Below, in pieces: positions 58,801 through 63,562 of a stretch of DNA of 64,000 nucleotides. The position numbers and the translations under genes were made by a program. A model generated the notes under the pieces. It had not been told where the DNA came from, searched no databases, and worked only from the letters and a program-made list of their open reading frames with translations. The stretch covers positions 3,310,742-3,374,741 of the forward strand of contig NW_024724368.1 in assembly GCF_018991925.1 (NCBI RefSeq). Direction: 5' to 3'. Numbering within the stretch: position 1 is the first letter of the stretch; every line of letters starts with the position of its first letter. Source of the DNA: Homarus americanus (Eukaryota > Arthropoda > Malacostraca > Decapoda > Nephropidae).

Positions 58801-59494
58801 AGACTGTACAGAGTGGCACTGTGACTACAGAGTGGCACTGTAGGGAGAGACTACTGTAGAGAGTGGCACTGTAGGGGAGAGACTACTAGTGAGTGGCACT
58901 GTGGGAGAGATTACTGTAGAGAGTGGCACTGTAAGGAGAGACTACTGTAGAGAGTGGCACTGGAGGAGAGACTACTAGTGAGTGGCACTGTAGGAGCTGT
59001 GCACTGAGGAGAGACTACCAAGAGAGGCACTGTGGGGAGAGATTACTGTAAGAGGCACTAGGAGAGACTACTGTAGACAGTGGCACTGTAGGGAGAGATT
59101 ACTGTAGAGAGTGGCACTGTAGGGAGAGACTACTGTAGAAAGTGGCACTGTAGGGAGAAACTACTGTAGAGAGTGGCACTGTAGGGAGAGACTACTGTAG
59201 AGAGTGGCACTGTAGGGAGAGACTACTGTAGACAGTGGCACTGTAGGGAGAGACTACTGTAGGAAAGGTCACGGTAGTACAGTTCCCTTCACCAATAAAC
59301 CCTCACCTTTGCACCAGAAATTTCACCAATAACTTGTAACACTCACCAGGTGTCGAGCAGGTATGGGCGTCGGGTGTGGGCAGGGCTGAACGTCTGTATA
59401 CCACATGAGGGTGTGGGTCGTCGTGGGTGGTGGGGGCGTGGTCACGTACTGGCTCTATCAGGAACTCATCGTGGTCGGTGCGAACGAATCCCGT
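18797..59494 (-). CDS. ADAMTS7/12-like: ADAMTS7/12-like secreted metalloprotease gene (20 visible exons, 5' incomplete)
   Basis: Joined exons, in order of translation: 59494-59347, 50082-49865, 49113-49024, 48857-48733, 48466-48317, 48108-47962, 37211-36965, 36764-36555, 36348-36243, 35923-35796, 31642-31395, 27860-27743, 27107-26970, 26115-25777, 25359-25210, 24962-23274, 22806-22678, 22341-22148, 21223-21081, 18918-18797. They sum to 4,839 nt, exactly 1,613 codons with the stop, and every junction keeps frame with GT/AG borders. Domains by visible residue: prodomain end 1-85, catalytic from about 86 to 290, disintegrin-like to 375, TSP1-1 to 445, Cys-rich and spacer to about 675, TSP1-2 to -5 to 892, mucin-like linker 893-1407, TSP1-6 to -8 to about 1570, PLAC 1573-1612. 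Family knowledge: ADAMTS enzymes are secreted zinc proteases that cut extracellular-matrix proteins. The ADAMTS7/12 assignment rests on domain order, not on a tree. The start codon and signal peptide were not found. Confidence 0.93.
18919..21080 (-). other. Intron s-t (2.2 kb) with LINE relic
   Basis: Last intron, between TSP1-8 and the PLAC exon. Its central part (about 19.4-20.2 kb, plus strand) is a decayed LINE endonuclease region; 20.2-21.0 kb shows nothing I can name. Confidence 0.75.
19400..20200 (+). pseudogene. Decayed LINE endonuclease domain
   Basis: Plus-strand fragments in shifting frames recall the endonuclease/exonuclease/phosphatase domain of non-LTR elements: [20 protein letters not shown] then [10 protein letters not shown] (around 19.62-19.70 kb), [13 protein letters not shown] (around 19.91 kb) and [15 protein letters not shown] followed by a stop (around 19.97 kb). 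The order matches V-Y-A-P-T-L...F-Y...L, then H-x-D-[YF]-x-x-x-R, then x-R-A-M-x-x-[AS]-D-x-W-T-D-H in active copies. Several stops and frameshifts show it is dead. It lies antisense inside the last ADAMTS intron. Confidence 0.6.
21081..21223 (-). CDS. ADAMTS7/12-like: Exon s: TSP1-8 core
   Basis: Residues 1525-1573. It encodes [20 protein letters not shown], then [20 protein letters not shown]. This is the last TSP1 repeat. The donor GTGAGT leaves one base that joins the terminal exon as Gly1573. The preceding intron (21224-22147) holds GGT/GGTAGT-rich sequence. Confidence 0.94.
22148..22341 (-). CDS. ADAMTS7/12-like: Exon r: TSP1-7 and start of TSP1-8
   Basis: Residues 1461-1525. It encodes [19 protein letters not shown], then [12 protein letters not shown] and [22 protein letters not shown]1-7 has W-x-x-G-x-W-x-x-C-S-x-x-C with Asp instead of Gly after the second Cys. 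The last codon is split: donor GTAGGT after ACAAA joins to G, giving C-T-K-S-C-G-G-G in TSP1-8. Reading on without splicing meets a stop at once, which supports this donor. Confidence 0.93.
22678..22806 (-). CDS. ADAMTS7/12-like: Exon q: TSP1-6 core
   Basis: Residues 1418-1460, 43 codons in phase 0. It encodes [18 protein letters not shown], then [16 protein letters not shown]-x-x-x-C-G-G-G-[VI]-Q-x-R is the TSP1 core. Acceptor CCACAG. The donor GTCAGT is weaker than the others, but the upstream and downstream joins keep both frame and TSP1 spacing. Confidence 0.92.
23274..24962 (-). CDS. ADAMTS7/12-like: Exon p: TSP1-5 core, mucin-like Thr/Pro/Glu linker, start of TSP1-6
   Basis: Residues 855-1417, a single 1,689-bp exon. 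It finishes TSP1-5 ([16 protein letters not shown]...CVGSC, last Cys 892). It then encodes about 515 residues with no cysteine: first a T/S/P-rich mucin-like part (about 905-1090), then an acidic, Lys-containing part, then a short tandem segment of PPTEME/PHTDTE-type hexapeptides, an acidic EEEEQ, a basic [10 protein letters not shown] patch near 1360, and finally WNVSHWSE opening TSP1-6. The T-rich part predicts dense O-glycosylation. Vertebrate ADAMTS7 and ADAMTS12 have a mucin-like module in an equivalent place, with attached chondroitin sulfate known for ADAMTS7. Low sequence similarity is expected for such linkers. Confidence 0.95.
25210..25359 (-). CDS. ADAMTS7/12-like: Exon o: TSP1-4 core and start of TSP1-5
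   Basis: Residues 805-854, phase 0 at both ends. It continues TSP1-4 with [20 protein letters not shown] and CGNITCG, then starts TSP1-5 with [12 protein letters not shown]1-4 is divergent: the usual C-S-x-[ST]-C-G is C-T-L-D-P-C-E, so the O-fucose consensus is lost, although six Cys remain. Confidence 0.93.
25777..26115 (-). CDS. ADAMTS7/12-like: Exon n: rest of TSP1-2, all of TSP1-3, start of TSP1-4
   Basis: Residues 692-804. TSP1-2 ends with [14 protein letters not shown]1-3 reads [20 protein letters not shown] and closes with [10 protein letters not shown]. The exon then opens TSP1-4 with WSVGAWNE before a GTGTGT donor. Six Cys per repeat are in normal spacing for TSP1-2 and TSP1-3. The acceptor is TTGCAG. 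Confidence 0.95.
26535..26592. repeat. CA/CG/TACG alternating purine-pyrimidine run
   Basis: (AC)n passes into (GC)11 and then (GTAC)n, giving about 58 bases of unbroken purine-pyrimidine alternation in intron m-n. The CG core is a textbook Z-DNA-forming composition. Confidence 0.9.
26590..26700 (+). repeat. Retroelement 3' tail, copy 2 (in intron m-n)
   Basis: It reads CCCATTCCCCAATTATGTAA, TTTTCAGCCTTCCGGCTGCC and CAATAAACCGTTATT, then a TTATTATTATTA tail. It is about 80-85% identical by eye to the minus strand of 7421-7550, and so an inverted dispersed copy. Confidence 0.75.
26970..27107 (-). CDS. ADAMTS7/12-like: Exon m: end of spacer and first half of TSP1-2
   Basis: Residues 646-691, phase 0 at both ends. 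It encodes [17 protein letters not shown] (the conserved spacer end [LV]-L-x-Q-x-x-N-P-G-[IVL]-x-[YWF]-E-Y-x-[LIV]) and then [20 protein letters not shown], the start of TSP1-2. C-S-V-T-C-G carries the O-fucose consensus. A GA-rich tract starts just past the donor. Confidence 0.95.
27743..27860 (-). CDS. ADAMTS7/12-like: Exon l: spacer domain, middle
   Basis: Residues 606-645. It encodes [20 protein letters not shown] and later [15 protein letters not shown]. The spacer signature [GA]-x-Y-x-x-x-G-T-x-x-x-Y-x-R...[EL]-x-L-x-x-x-G-P is clear. The acceptor follows a T run (TTTTTTTACAG); donor GTAGGT. Confidence 0.93.
27861..31394 (-). other. Intron k-l (3.5 kb)
   Basis: AT-rich intron with CA/CACTC-rich fields at 28.30-28.43 kb and 29.47-29.73 kb, and a short GT run at 29936-29952. 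I see no gene or clear transposon in it. Confidence 0.75.
31395..31642 (-). CDS. ADAMTS7/12-like: Exon k: end of Cys-rich domain and start of spacer
   Basis: Residues 524-606. It begins [20 protein letters not shown] then HGDGTQC, the hinge between the Cys-rich and spacer domains, where family members usually read C-G-V-C-G-G-D-G; here His replaces the first Gly of GGDG. The spacer beta strands follow: [20 protein letters not shown], then [19 protein letters not shown]-x-T sites are present at NLT and NTT. It ends two bases into a Trp codon. Confidence 0.95.
32830..33160. repeat. Degenerate CACACTTAATCGCTTACAC field
   Basis: At least three close copies of CACTTAATCGCTTACA and several of CACTTA/ACGCTTATACAT, with no fixed period. 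Located in intron j-k. Confidence 0.6.
35465..35674. mobile_element. 210-bp MITE, copy 2, in intron j-k
   Basis: Same length, same terminal inverted repeats and same interior as the copy at 752-961, with only a handful of substitutions visible (for example in the stretch after TTTCTTTCTGTCGAAT). It sits about 120 bp downstream of exon j in the gene's direction. The near-identity of the two copies points to fairly recent spread. Confidence 0.85.
35796..35923 (-). CDS. ADAMTS7/12-like: Exon j: Cys-rich domain, second half
   Basis: Residues 481-523. It reads [20 protein letters not shown], then [20 protein letters not shown], then ACK. The pattern P-C-x-L-x-C...F-Y...[DV]-G-T-x-C...D-[LV]-C-[IV]-x-G-x-C-K is the conserved end of the Cys-rich region. 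The acceptor is TGGTCAG; the donor GTACGT opens the 4.2-kb intron that holds the second 210-bp MITE. Confidence 0.95.
36243..36348 (-). CDS. ADAMTS7/12-like: Exon i: Cys-rich domain, first half
   Basis: Residues 446-481. It reads [20 protein letters not shown], then [15 protein letters not shown]. The motif C-P-x-x-x-x-x-F-R-x-x-Q-C-[SA]-x-Y-[ND] followed by W-L-P is the start of the ADAMTS Cys-rich domain, used as a substrate-recognition exosite in family members. The donor GTAAGT leaves one base, joined to the next exon as His481. Confidence 0.94.
36555..36764 (-). CDS. ADAMTS7/12-like: Exon h: TSP1-1 (central thrombospondin type 1 repeat)
   Basis: Residues 376-445, phase 0 at both ends. 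After WCASGNCV it encodes [20 protein letters not shown] and six Cys in TSP1 spacing. WxxWxxW suggests C-mannosylation and C-S-R-T-C-G fits the O-fucosylation motif; both are inferred from consensus. This is the TSP1 repeat between the disintegrin-like and Cys-rich domains, and the best-preserved repeat in the protein. Confidence 0.96.
36965..37211 (-). CDS. ADAMTS7/12-like: Exon g: disintegrin-like domain
   Basis: Residues 293-375. The exon contains [32 protein letters not shown], then VCQTLWCHL and [14 protein letters not shown]. The pattern C-L-x-D-x-P...L-P-G-x-x-Y-D-A-D-x-Q-C-R-L-x-F-G...C-x-x-L-W-C...E-P-A-A-[DE]-G-T-x-C-G is the ADAMTS disintegrin-like domain, which in family structures packs against the active-site cleft. 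The preceding intron is the largest in the gene (10.75 kb). Donor GTGAGGAC. Confidence 0.96.
37601..37671. repeat. (CCACT)n then (CCACC)n pentamer run
   Basis: Seven CCACT units shift into about seven CCACC units, a C-rich pentamer tract 390 bp downstream of exon g's acceptor side in intron f-g. Confidence 0.85.
38085..38310 (-). pseudogene. Possible LINE reverse-transcriptase scrap
   Basis: The minus strand reads [11 protein letters not shown], a stop, then GPLLFY, resembling the RT motif G-V-P-Q-G-S-V-L-G-P-L-L-F; upstream, MSQRVFL then VNESK could match the preceding R-x-Q-x-V-x-[VL] stretch in another frame. The match is short and contains stops, so this is tentative. Confidence 0.35.
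42940..42992. repeat. (AC)26 microsatellite
   Basis: About 53 perfect bases of AC in intron f-g. Confidence 0.95.
47331..47513. repeat. 21-bp minisatellite (about 8.5 copies)
   Basis: The unit is about TTACCTTATCCTCGCTCTAC plus C. As 21 is divisible by three, it keeps an open plus-strand frame repeating LPYPRST; I regard that as incidental. It lies about 450 bp beyond exon f inside intron f-g. Confidence 0.85.
47962..48108 (-). CDS. ADAMTS7/12-like: Exon f: catalytic domain, third zinc ligand and Met-turn
   Basis: Residues 244-293. It completes HELGHNFGMNHDG, so the third zinc ligand His249 and following Asp250 are present. After a Cys-containing loop comes QHVMSPHL with Met267 as the Met-turn residue. 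It ends [17 protein letters not shown], and the codon left open joins the next exon as D-R-D-W-G-S-C, the normal start of the disintegrin-like module. All catalytic residues needed for activity are intact. Confidence 0.96.
48317..48466 (-). CDS. ADAMTS7/12-like: Exon e: catalytic domain up to the zinc-binding HELGH
   Basis: Residues 194-244. It reads [20 protein letters not shown], then [20 protein letters not shown], then [10 protein letters not shown]. In the family, T-L-G-[LV]-[AS]-x-[IV]-x-G-M-C and the zinc helix HExxH are invariant: His239 and His243 bind zinc and Glu240 is the catalytic base. The intron splits the Asn codon (244) inside the HELGHN motif, a common ADAMTS junction. Confidence 0.96.
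48677..48720. repeat. (GA)22 run next to exon d
   Basis: On the minus (transcribed) strand this is a (CT)n tract starting about 12 bases after the exon d donor, separated from it only by (CA)n. Confidence 0.95.
48733..48857 (-). CDS. ADAMTS7/12-like: Exon d: reprolysin catalytic domain, middle
   Basis: Residues 153-194. It encodes [20 protein letters not shown], then [20 protein letters not shown]. The motifs L-x-x-F-C-x-W-Q and H-H-D-V-A-[VI]-L-[IL]-T are standard in ADAMTS catalytic domains. The acceptor is CACAG; the donor GTAACACACACA runs directly into a (CA) then (CT)n microsatellite on the minus strand (48677-48720 as GA on the plus strand). It ends two bases into an Arg codon. Confidence 0.95.
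49024..49113 (-). CDS. ADAMTS7/12-like: Exon c: reprolysin catalytic domain, strand-helix segment
   Basis: Residues 123-152, ninety bases in phase 0 at both ends. It encodes [20 protein letters not shown] then [10 protein letters not shown], matching the conserved ADAMTS stretch with the consensus D-x-S-I-G-N-x-[IV]-x-I-x-[VI]-V-R-[LIV]-x-x-L. Acceptor TTTCAG, donor GTGAGT. Confidence 0.95.
49789..49862. repeat. (TC)n/(TCTCT)n run at the exon b donor
   Basis: On the transcribed strand the intron begins GTGAGAGAGAGAG and stays GA/GAGAA for about 74 bases, so the splice donor is the first unit of the microsatellite. Confidence 0.95.
49865..50082 (-). CDS. ADAMTS7/12-like: Exon b: prodomain end, polybasic furin region, start of catalytic domain
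   Basis: Residues 50-122. An acidic run (E68-E72) is followed by twelve consecutive basic residues, 74-85 (R-K, eight R, K-R), then SVSVQ. This fits a furin/proprotein-convertase site that releases the mature protease. The reprolysin domain then starts with [17 protein letters not shown], the first beta strand typical of M12B proteases, and ends with YILTVMNM. The donor GTGAGAGAG leads straight into a long GA/GAGAA microsatellite (TC on the plus strand, 49789-49862). The polybasic run is encoded almost wholly by AGG codons and so is itself microsatellite-like. Confidence 0.95.
50661..50790. repeat. About 23-bp GTTATCTCTGGGGTGGTAGG repeat
   Basis: Four to five units of TCTCTGGGGTGGTAGGGG with variable spacers, G-rich on the plus strand. 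Located in intron a-b. Confidence 0.75.
51601..51672. repeat. (GGT)n/(AGT) microsatellite
   Basis: Trinucleotide GGT run with AGT interruptions. Similar GGT runs lie at 2471-2537, 4824-4840, 60296-60310 and 62710-62800. Confidence 0.9.
53516..53557. repeat. (GT)21 microsatellite
   Basis: Perfect GT run in intron a-b. Similar runs lie at 7769-7803, 8938-8968 (AC), 31711-31747, 52337-52363, 55788-55826 and 63521-63560. Confidence 0.9.
53654..53826. repeat. About 28-bp minisatellite GTTAGCTTCACCACCACCAC
   Basis: Six units of GTTAGCTTCACC(ACC)nAGCAGGA with variable ACC number, ending in AGCAGTAGTAGT. Located in intron a-b. Confidence 0.85.
53992..54361. repeat. (GACT/GGCT)n tetranucleotide array
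   Basis: About 370 bp of mixed GACT, GGCT, GGTT and GGGT tetramers arranged in a loose higher-order block (CTGACTGACTGACTGGCTGG). Located in intron a-b. Confidence 0.85.
56375..56560. repeat. 64-bp tandem repeat with internal palindromes (about 2.9 units)
   Basis: Units start with AACGAACTATAT at 56375, 56439 and 56502 and contain GTCCGTTATATCGAG and GTCCGTTA-AATGTG. ATATAGTTCGTT and CCGTTATAT-type segments recur on both strands, so each unit can fold. Confidence 0.8.
57141..57975. repeat. Large minisatellite of ACCGACACACACACAGAC units
   Basis: About 830 bp of units TTACCGACACACACACAGAC, with or without CACAGACAAG(C/T), in short (about 20-bp) and long (about 30-bp) forms. Open frames on both strands here are by-products of the repeat. 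Confidence 0.9.
58664..59263. repeat. 31-bp minisatellite, about 19 units
   Basis: The unit is CACTGTAGGGAGAGACTACT plus GTAGAGAGTGG (31 bp), with deletion variants in the middle (58.80-59.05 kb). It ends about 80 bp from the exon a donor. Confidence 0.9.
59347..59494 (-). CDS. ADAMTS7/12-like: Exon a: ADAMTS prodomain, C-terminal part
   Basis: Visible residues 1-50. It opens with [16 protein letters not shown] and continues through HPHVVYRR, both typical of the distal prodomain of ADAMTS proteins (G-x-I/V-R-T..-E/D-F-I-E-P and H-x-H-V-x-Y-R-R). The acceptor is CTTACAG and the donor GTGAGTG. It starts in phase 0 and ends one base into an Asp codon completed by the next exon. One Cys near the end (in HTCSTPG) may be the prodomain cysteine-switch or pairing residue. 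The preceding exon or exons, with signal peptide and the rest of the prodomain, are not recognisable up to 64,000. Confidence 0.9.
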
Positions 59495-59930
59495 CTGTAA
59501 GAGGGAGGAGAGGGACGAATTGAGTGACAGGTATAGTAGTAAAGAGTGGGAGGGATGGGGGGGGGACGCTGACGAAGAGAGACGGGGAATCTGACGGCGG
59601 CCTGCTGGACACTTCGTCAGATGTCCTGGTGTCCTCTGAGGTGCCATGTCCCTTTTTAAAGAGAGAGAGAGAGAGCAAAAAGACAGACAGACACCCCCAG
59701 ACAGAGACATACCGTACAGTATAGTCTAACACTGACATATGGTACACTGTATAAGTTGGAACACATTACTCAGCCAAGTAACGTGTGAGTGACTGTCTAA
59801 CATTACATCCTAGGGTACATTTTGTGTGGTATTGTTGAACATTATTCTTCACCACCAAGGAAATAATCTTTTTAACCATTTTCAACCCAATAAGAGCCTT
59901 TACACGAGGACGTCCATATAATAAAGTAAA

Positions 59931-59960
59931 TAGGTTAGGTTAGGTTAGGTTAGGTTAGGT
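59931..59960. repeat. Short telomere-like (TAGGT)n run
   Basis: Six perfect pentamers of GGTTA/TTAGG type. Shorter runs also occur at 2733-2757, 9935-9952, 47650-47668 and 58250-58263. Confidence 0.85.
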
Positions 59961-60747
59961 CGAGATCCAAACCAAACACGCTATACCTACGACACACTCC
60001 TCCAGGTAAACAATAGAACCATTTCCCAACGTTTAGTAGAAAAAAGCCTCGAGATATCTAAGGTGTGAAGGCTGGCGTTAATTAAGGCACCTTGCACCTG
60101 GGGACACATTAAGAGTACCCCGGCGACAGTGGCAGGCTATGGGGACACTTGAGAGACAGGAGGCTTTAATTTACACTCTTACCTGGTGCTCTTAATGAAG
60201 CTCACCTGGGTAATAACAAATAGGTAGGGGATGGATGGATAGAGTGAGGAGTGGTAGAGGTGGAATAGGGTAGTGGAGGGAGGGTAGTAGTAGTAGTAGT
60301 GGTGGTGGTGGGGTAGAGTAGTGGTGGTGTGGGATAGAGTAGTGGTGGTGGGGAGAGTAGTGGTGGGGGAGAGTAGTGGTGGTGTGGGAGAGTAGTGGTG
60401 GTGTGGAGAGAGTAGTGGTGGTGGGGGAGAGAGTAGTGGTAGGGGGAGAGAGTAGTGGTGGGTGGTGTAAGTTGAGACGCTGGGAGCCACTACCTTCCTG
60501 ACGAAGCAGCCAACGGGTTCACACACACACACACATCGCCAATGACCTGTAGTGGTGAGGTGACTGATGCTCTCACTCTCTAACCATTTTCTCTTGATAA
60601 ATGTTGCTCGACCTTCACGCCCCGACACCGACCTTGAGAACGTGCGTGTGTGTGTGTGTGTGTGTGTGATAACTACAGCTCTCTCCACTTACGAAGAACA
60701 CAGGAGCCAGGTTCGATCACTGTAGTTAGGTTAGTCACTCCAACTCC

Positions 60748-60886
60748 ACAGGTAGTAGGGGTAAGTACACAGGTAGTAGGGGTTAGTACACAGGTAATGG
60801 GGGTAGTACACAGGTAATGGGGGTAGTACACAGGTAGTAGGGACAAGTACACAGATAGTAGGGGCAAGTACACAGGTAGTGGGGGG
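60748..60886. repeat. 20-21-bp minisatellite, 7 units
   Basis: Units of ACAGGTAGTAGGGGTAAGTA plus C, with variants GGTAATGGGGG and GATAGTAGGGGC. Confidence 0.85.
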
Positions 60887-61556
60887 TGGGCTAAGGAAAC
60901 ATCTCTATATCATTCCCTTCACAAACATCTAAGGTCGTAAAGTGATTCTGAAACTTGAAGCGAAGAATCAGATTTCATAGAGACAATCCAATTTGCTTGT
61001 GTTTATTTCATAATTCGTACCTTTAATGTGCCAAAGAGGGGACTACTTGCCTGTATTTAACGTGTAACTAATTAGCAGGTAAGATTATGGGTTGAAAATT
61101 AACCTGTAAACTAATTGGCTAACACACCTGTTATGATAACTAAATGAACGAACACATAGGTCGAGAATGATCAAATATCACTAGCTAAACATTCTGAATT
61201 AATTTCGTATCTCCTATGTAGCAACGAACAGATACCATTAAAATCAATAACAACAACTAATTTAAAACATTCTACATAAATAAATACAAAGATTATTAAT
61301 ATTTTGAAATGCTATGAAGTCGACGTGTGGTACAGTAGACGTGAACAAAGTGTAAACAATAATATTCGTCCCAGCTGCTGAACTGTTGTGAATTAGGGTG
61401 TATTCGACGTGCTAGCAATCACAGTCAAGAGCTCTGGTACCCGATAGTCTTGTTGAGTGTTTACTTGTCAAAAATACCTGATCGAATTACCAGGCACCTG
61501 CTCTCCTCTGTGCGTAGCTGACATTGTTCAGCTCTGAGTGTGTAGTGTAGTATATG

Positions 61557-61587
<31 letters not shown>

Positions 61588-63517
61588 CACACGATTGTTA
61601 CTATCACAAACCACAAACAAGGACACAAACAACAACAATAATAACAATAAAAAACAATAACAAAAACAACAATAACAAATCAACAAAAACAATAACACTT
61701 AAAGTCGAGGTTACGTACCAAACAATCACCAGACGGGATGTAATAGACTAATGAGCTGACCAATACCTAAGCAGCATGACATAAGCAGGTGGTAATGGTG
61801 GTGGAGGAGGAGGAAGGAGACAGGTGGTAATGGTGGTGGAAGAGGAAGAGAGAGGAGGAGGAAGGGAAGGGAAGGGAAGGGAAGGGGCACACATACACAG
61901 TTGGCAGGTCGAGGATGCGGGTCCCTGATTATAGTACTGACAATTCTGAACGGATACACAAACAGGAGTTGAGCTCAGGCCATCTAGTGAGACACACGGG
62001 AGACACAACTTACTGAGAAACAAACACTACAATAACCACTTGTCATACCTATACACAAGGGCACATTCCCTAATATTCCTGAGTTAGCTATGACGTAGGT
62101 GTTTACAAGCGGTCACAGGGGTAAACAGACGGACGCACTGAAGGAGACGCTGACGAGGATGTGAACGGGTCTTAGCTATAACTGCCACATACCACAATAC
62201 AGAAATTCCCCCGAAACATACTAGCATAAAGACACTTCCTAGTTGATAATAGCATTCTACTAACACAAGCTTAATATTTACATGAATTTAATACTTAATG
62301 CTACACCAGATGACCTAATTTGAATCGTTATTTAAATAGTGGTTTGTGAATGGTAGTCTCACTATATATAATGGATCCCCGCGACCTCTAGACGTGTTAA
62401 TGAACCCGAGGGAAGTTTTAACCCCTGGGTCTCTTAATTCTCCAGTACTTAAGCCAACCAATTACCTTTGATACACCTTATTCAGCGTCTAAACAACCCG
62501 AAAATTTAGTCAAACGGGAGGTAATATATTTTTTTTTATATATAGTTTATCTTTAACCTAAAAGTAGTAGATTATATTGATGTGGTGGTGTGACGGTGTT
62601 ATGGTGGTGTTGTGATATTGGTGTTGTGATGTTGGTGTGGTGTTGTAGTGATGTGATGGTGTTGAGGGTGTTTTTGTGGTGTTCTGATGGTGGTGTACTG
62701 TAGGGGTGATGTGGTGGTGGTGATGATGTTGTGGTGGTGGTGGGGTTGTACTGTAGTGGTGATGTGGTGGTGTACTGTAGTGGTGATGTGGTGGTGGTGG
62801 GGTTGTACTATGGTGGTGATGTGGTGGTGTATACTGTATTGGTGGTGTGGTGGTGGTAGTGTTGTGGAACTAAAAACCCACAAGAAACAACTAAAAAAAA
62901 AACTACAATAATTCACCCAGGTATTTCTGTCGCAGGAGAACAGTATGACAGACTAACAGACGAACAAATGGACGGGAGGAATGATGGACGGCAGACAGTG
63001 AGCGTGAAGACATTACCTGTCTAACCTACGACTATCTTGACAGGTAACACTATCACTTAATCACCATCAAAACATTTCAACAATCTATCGTAAAATACCA
63101 ACTAATTTCACCACCATCTTAGGTATAATTAATTTTTTGGATTAATATATCAAATTATATGTTTTTCATGATTATATACGTACATTAATCCAGGGTATAT
63201 GAGGTGTATAGGTGAGGCTGTGGTGTAAGATGGTGTTGACTATACTATACTGTATATATTATTCTCTTAGCCCTTACCAAGCAAACACCTCTCTCCTCCC
63301 TTACCGACACACAAGAGTACAAATTCCATCATCTGGCGTCGTTAGTGCCCGCTTGAGGTCCCCAGCGTCTGATGGATGACTGACTGTTGGTCCTGTGTCA
63401 GTTTTTGTGGAGCGAATGGAAGAAAAAAATACCCAAGTTCTTTTTTTTTTTATCATATAGTGAAGGTAACGGGTGTGATGTATGGCGGTGGTGGTAAAAG
63501 GGCTTAAATAAGGTATT

Positions 63518-63562
<45 letters not shown>

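Larger units (their letters stand above)
50083..59346 (-). other. Intron a-b (9.3 kb), repeat-packed
   Basis: This intron separates the prodomain exon from the furin-site exon. I see no further exon in it. It contains GGT, GT and CA microsatellites, a polypurine tract (52490-52720), a pyrimidine tract (52930-53070), the 29-bp array at 53.65 kb, the GACT/GGCT tetranucleotide array at 54.0 kb, the 64-bp palindromic repeats at 56.4 kb and two large minisatellites at 57.1 and 58.7 kb. The last ends about 80 bp before the exon a donor. Confidence 0.8.

Noticed and set aside
60179..60688. 169-codon minus-strand open frame ending VITQVSFIKSTR with splice-like sites
   Set aside because: Mostly GGTAGT repeat read as Tyr/His/Pro; the 23-base putative exon at its end has no prodomain similarity.
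60700..60720. GGTTCGATCAC resembling a tRNA B box
   Set aside because: No A box or cloverleaf could be drawn around it.
61748..62023. Cys-containing minus-strand open frame (CVSLDGLSSTPVCVSVQNC...)
   Set aside because: Looked like a small Cys-rich module, but matches no ADAMTS region and ends in a CCTTCC repeat.
63290..63330. Minus-strand MMEFVLLCV followed by a GTAAGG donor, as a possible signal-peptide exon
   Set aside because: Too short to judge, ends in phase 1 while exon a begins in phase 0, and no linking exon was found.
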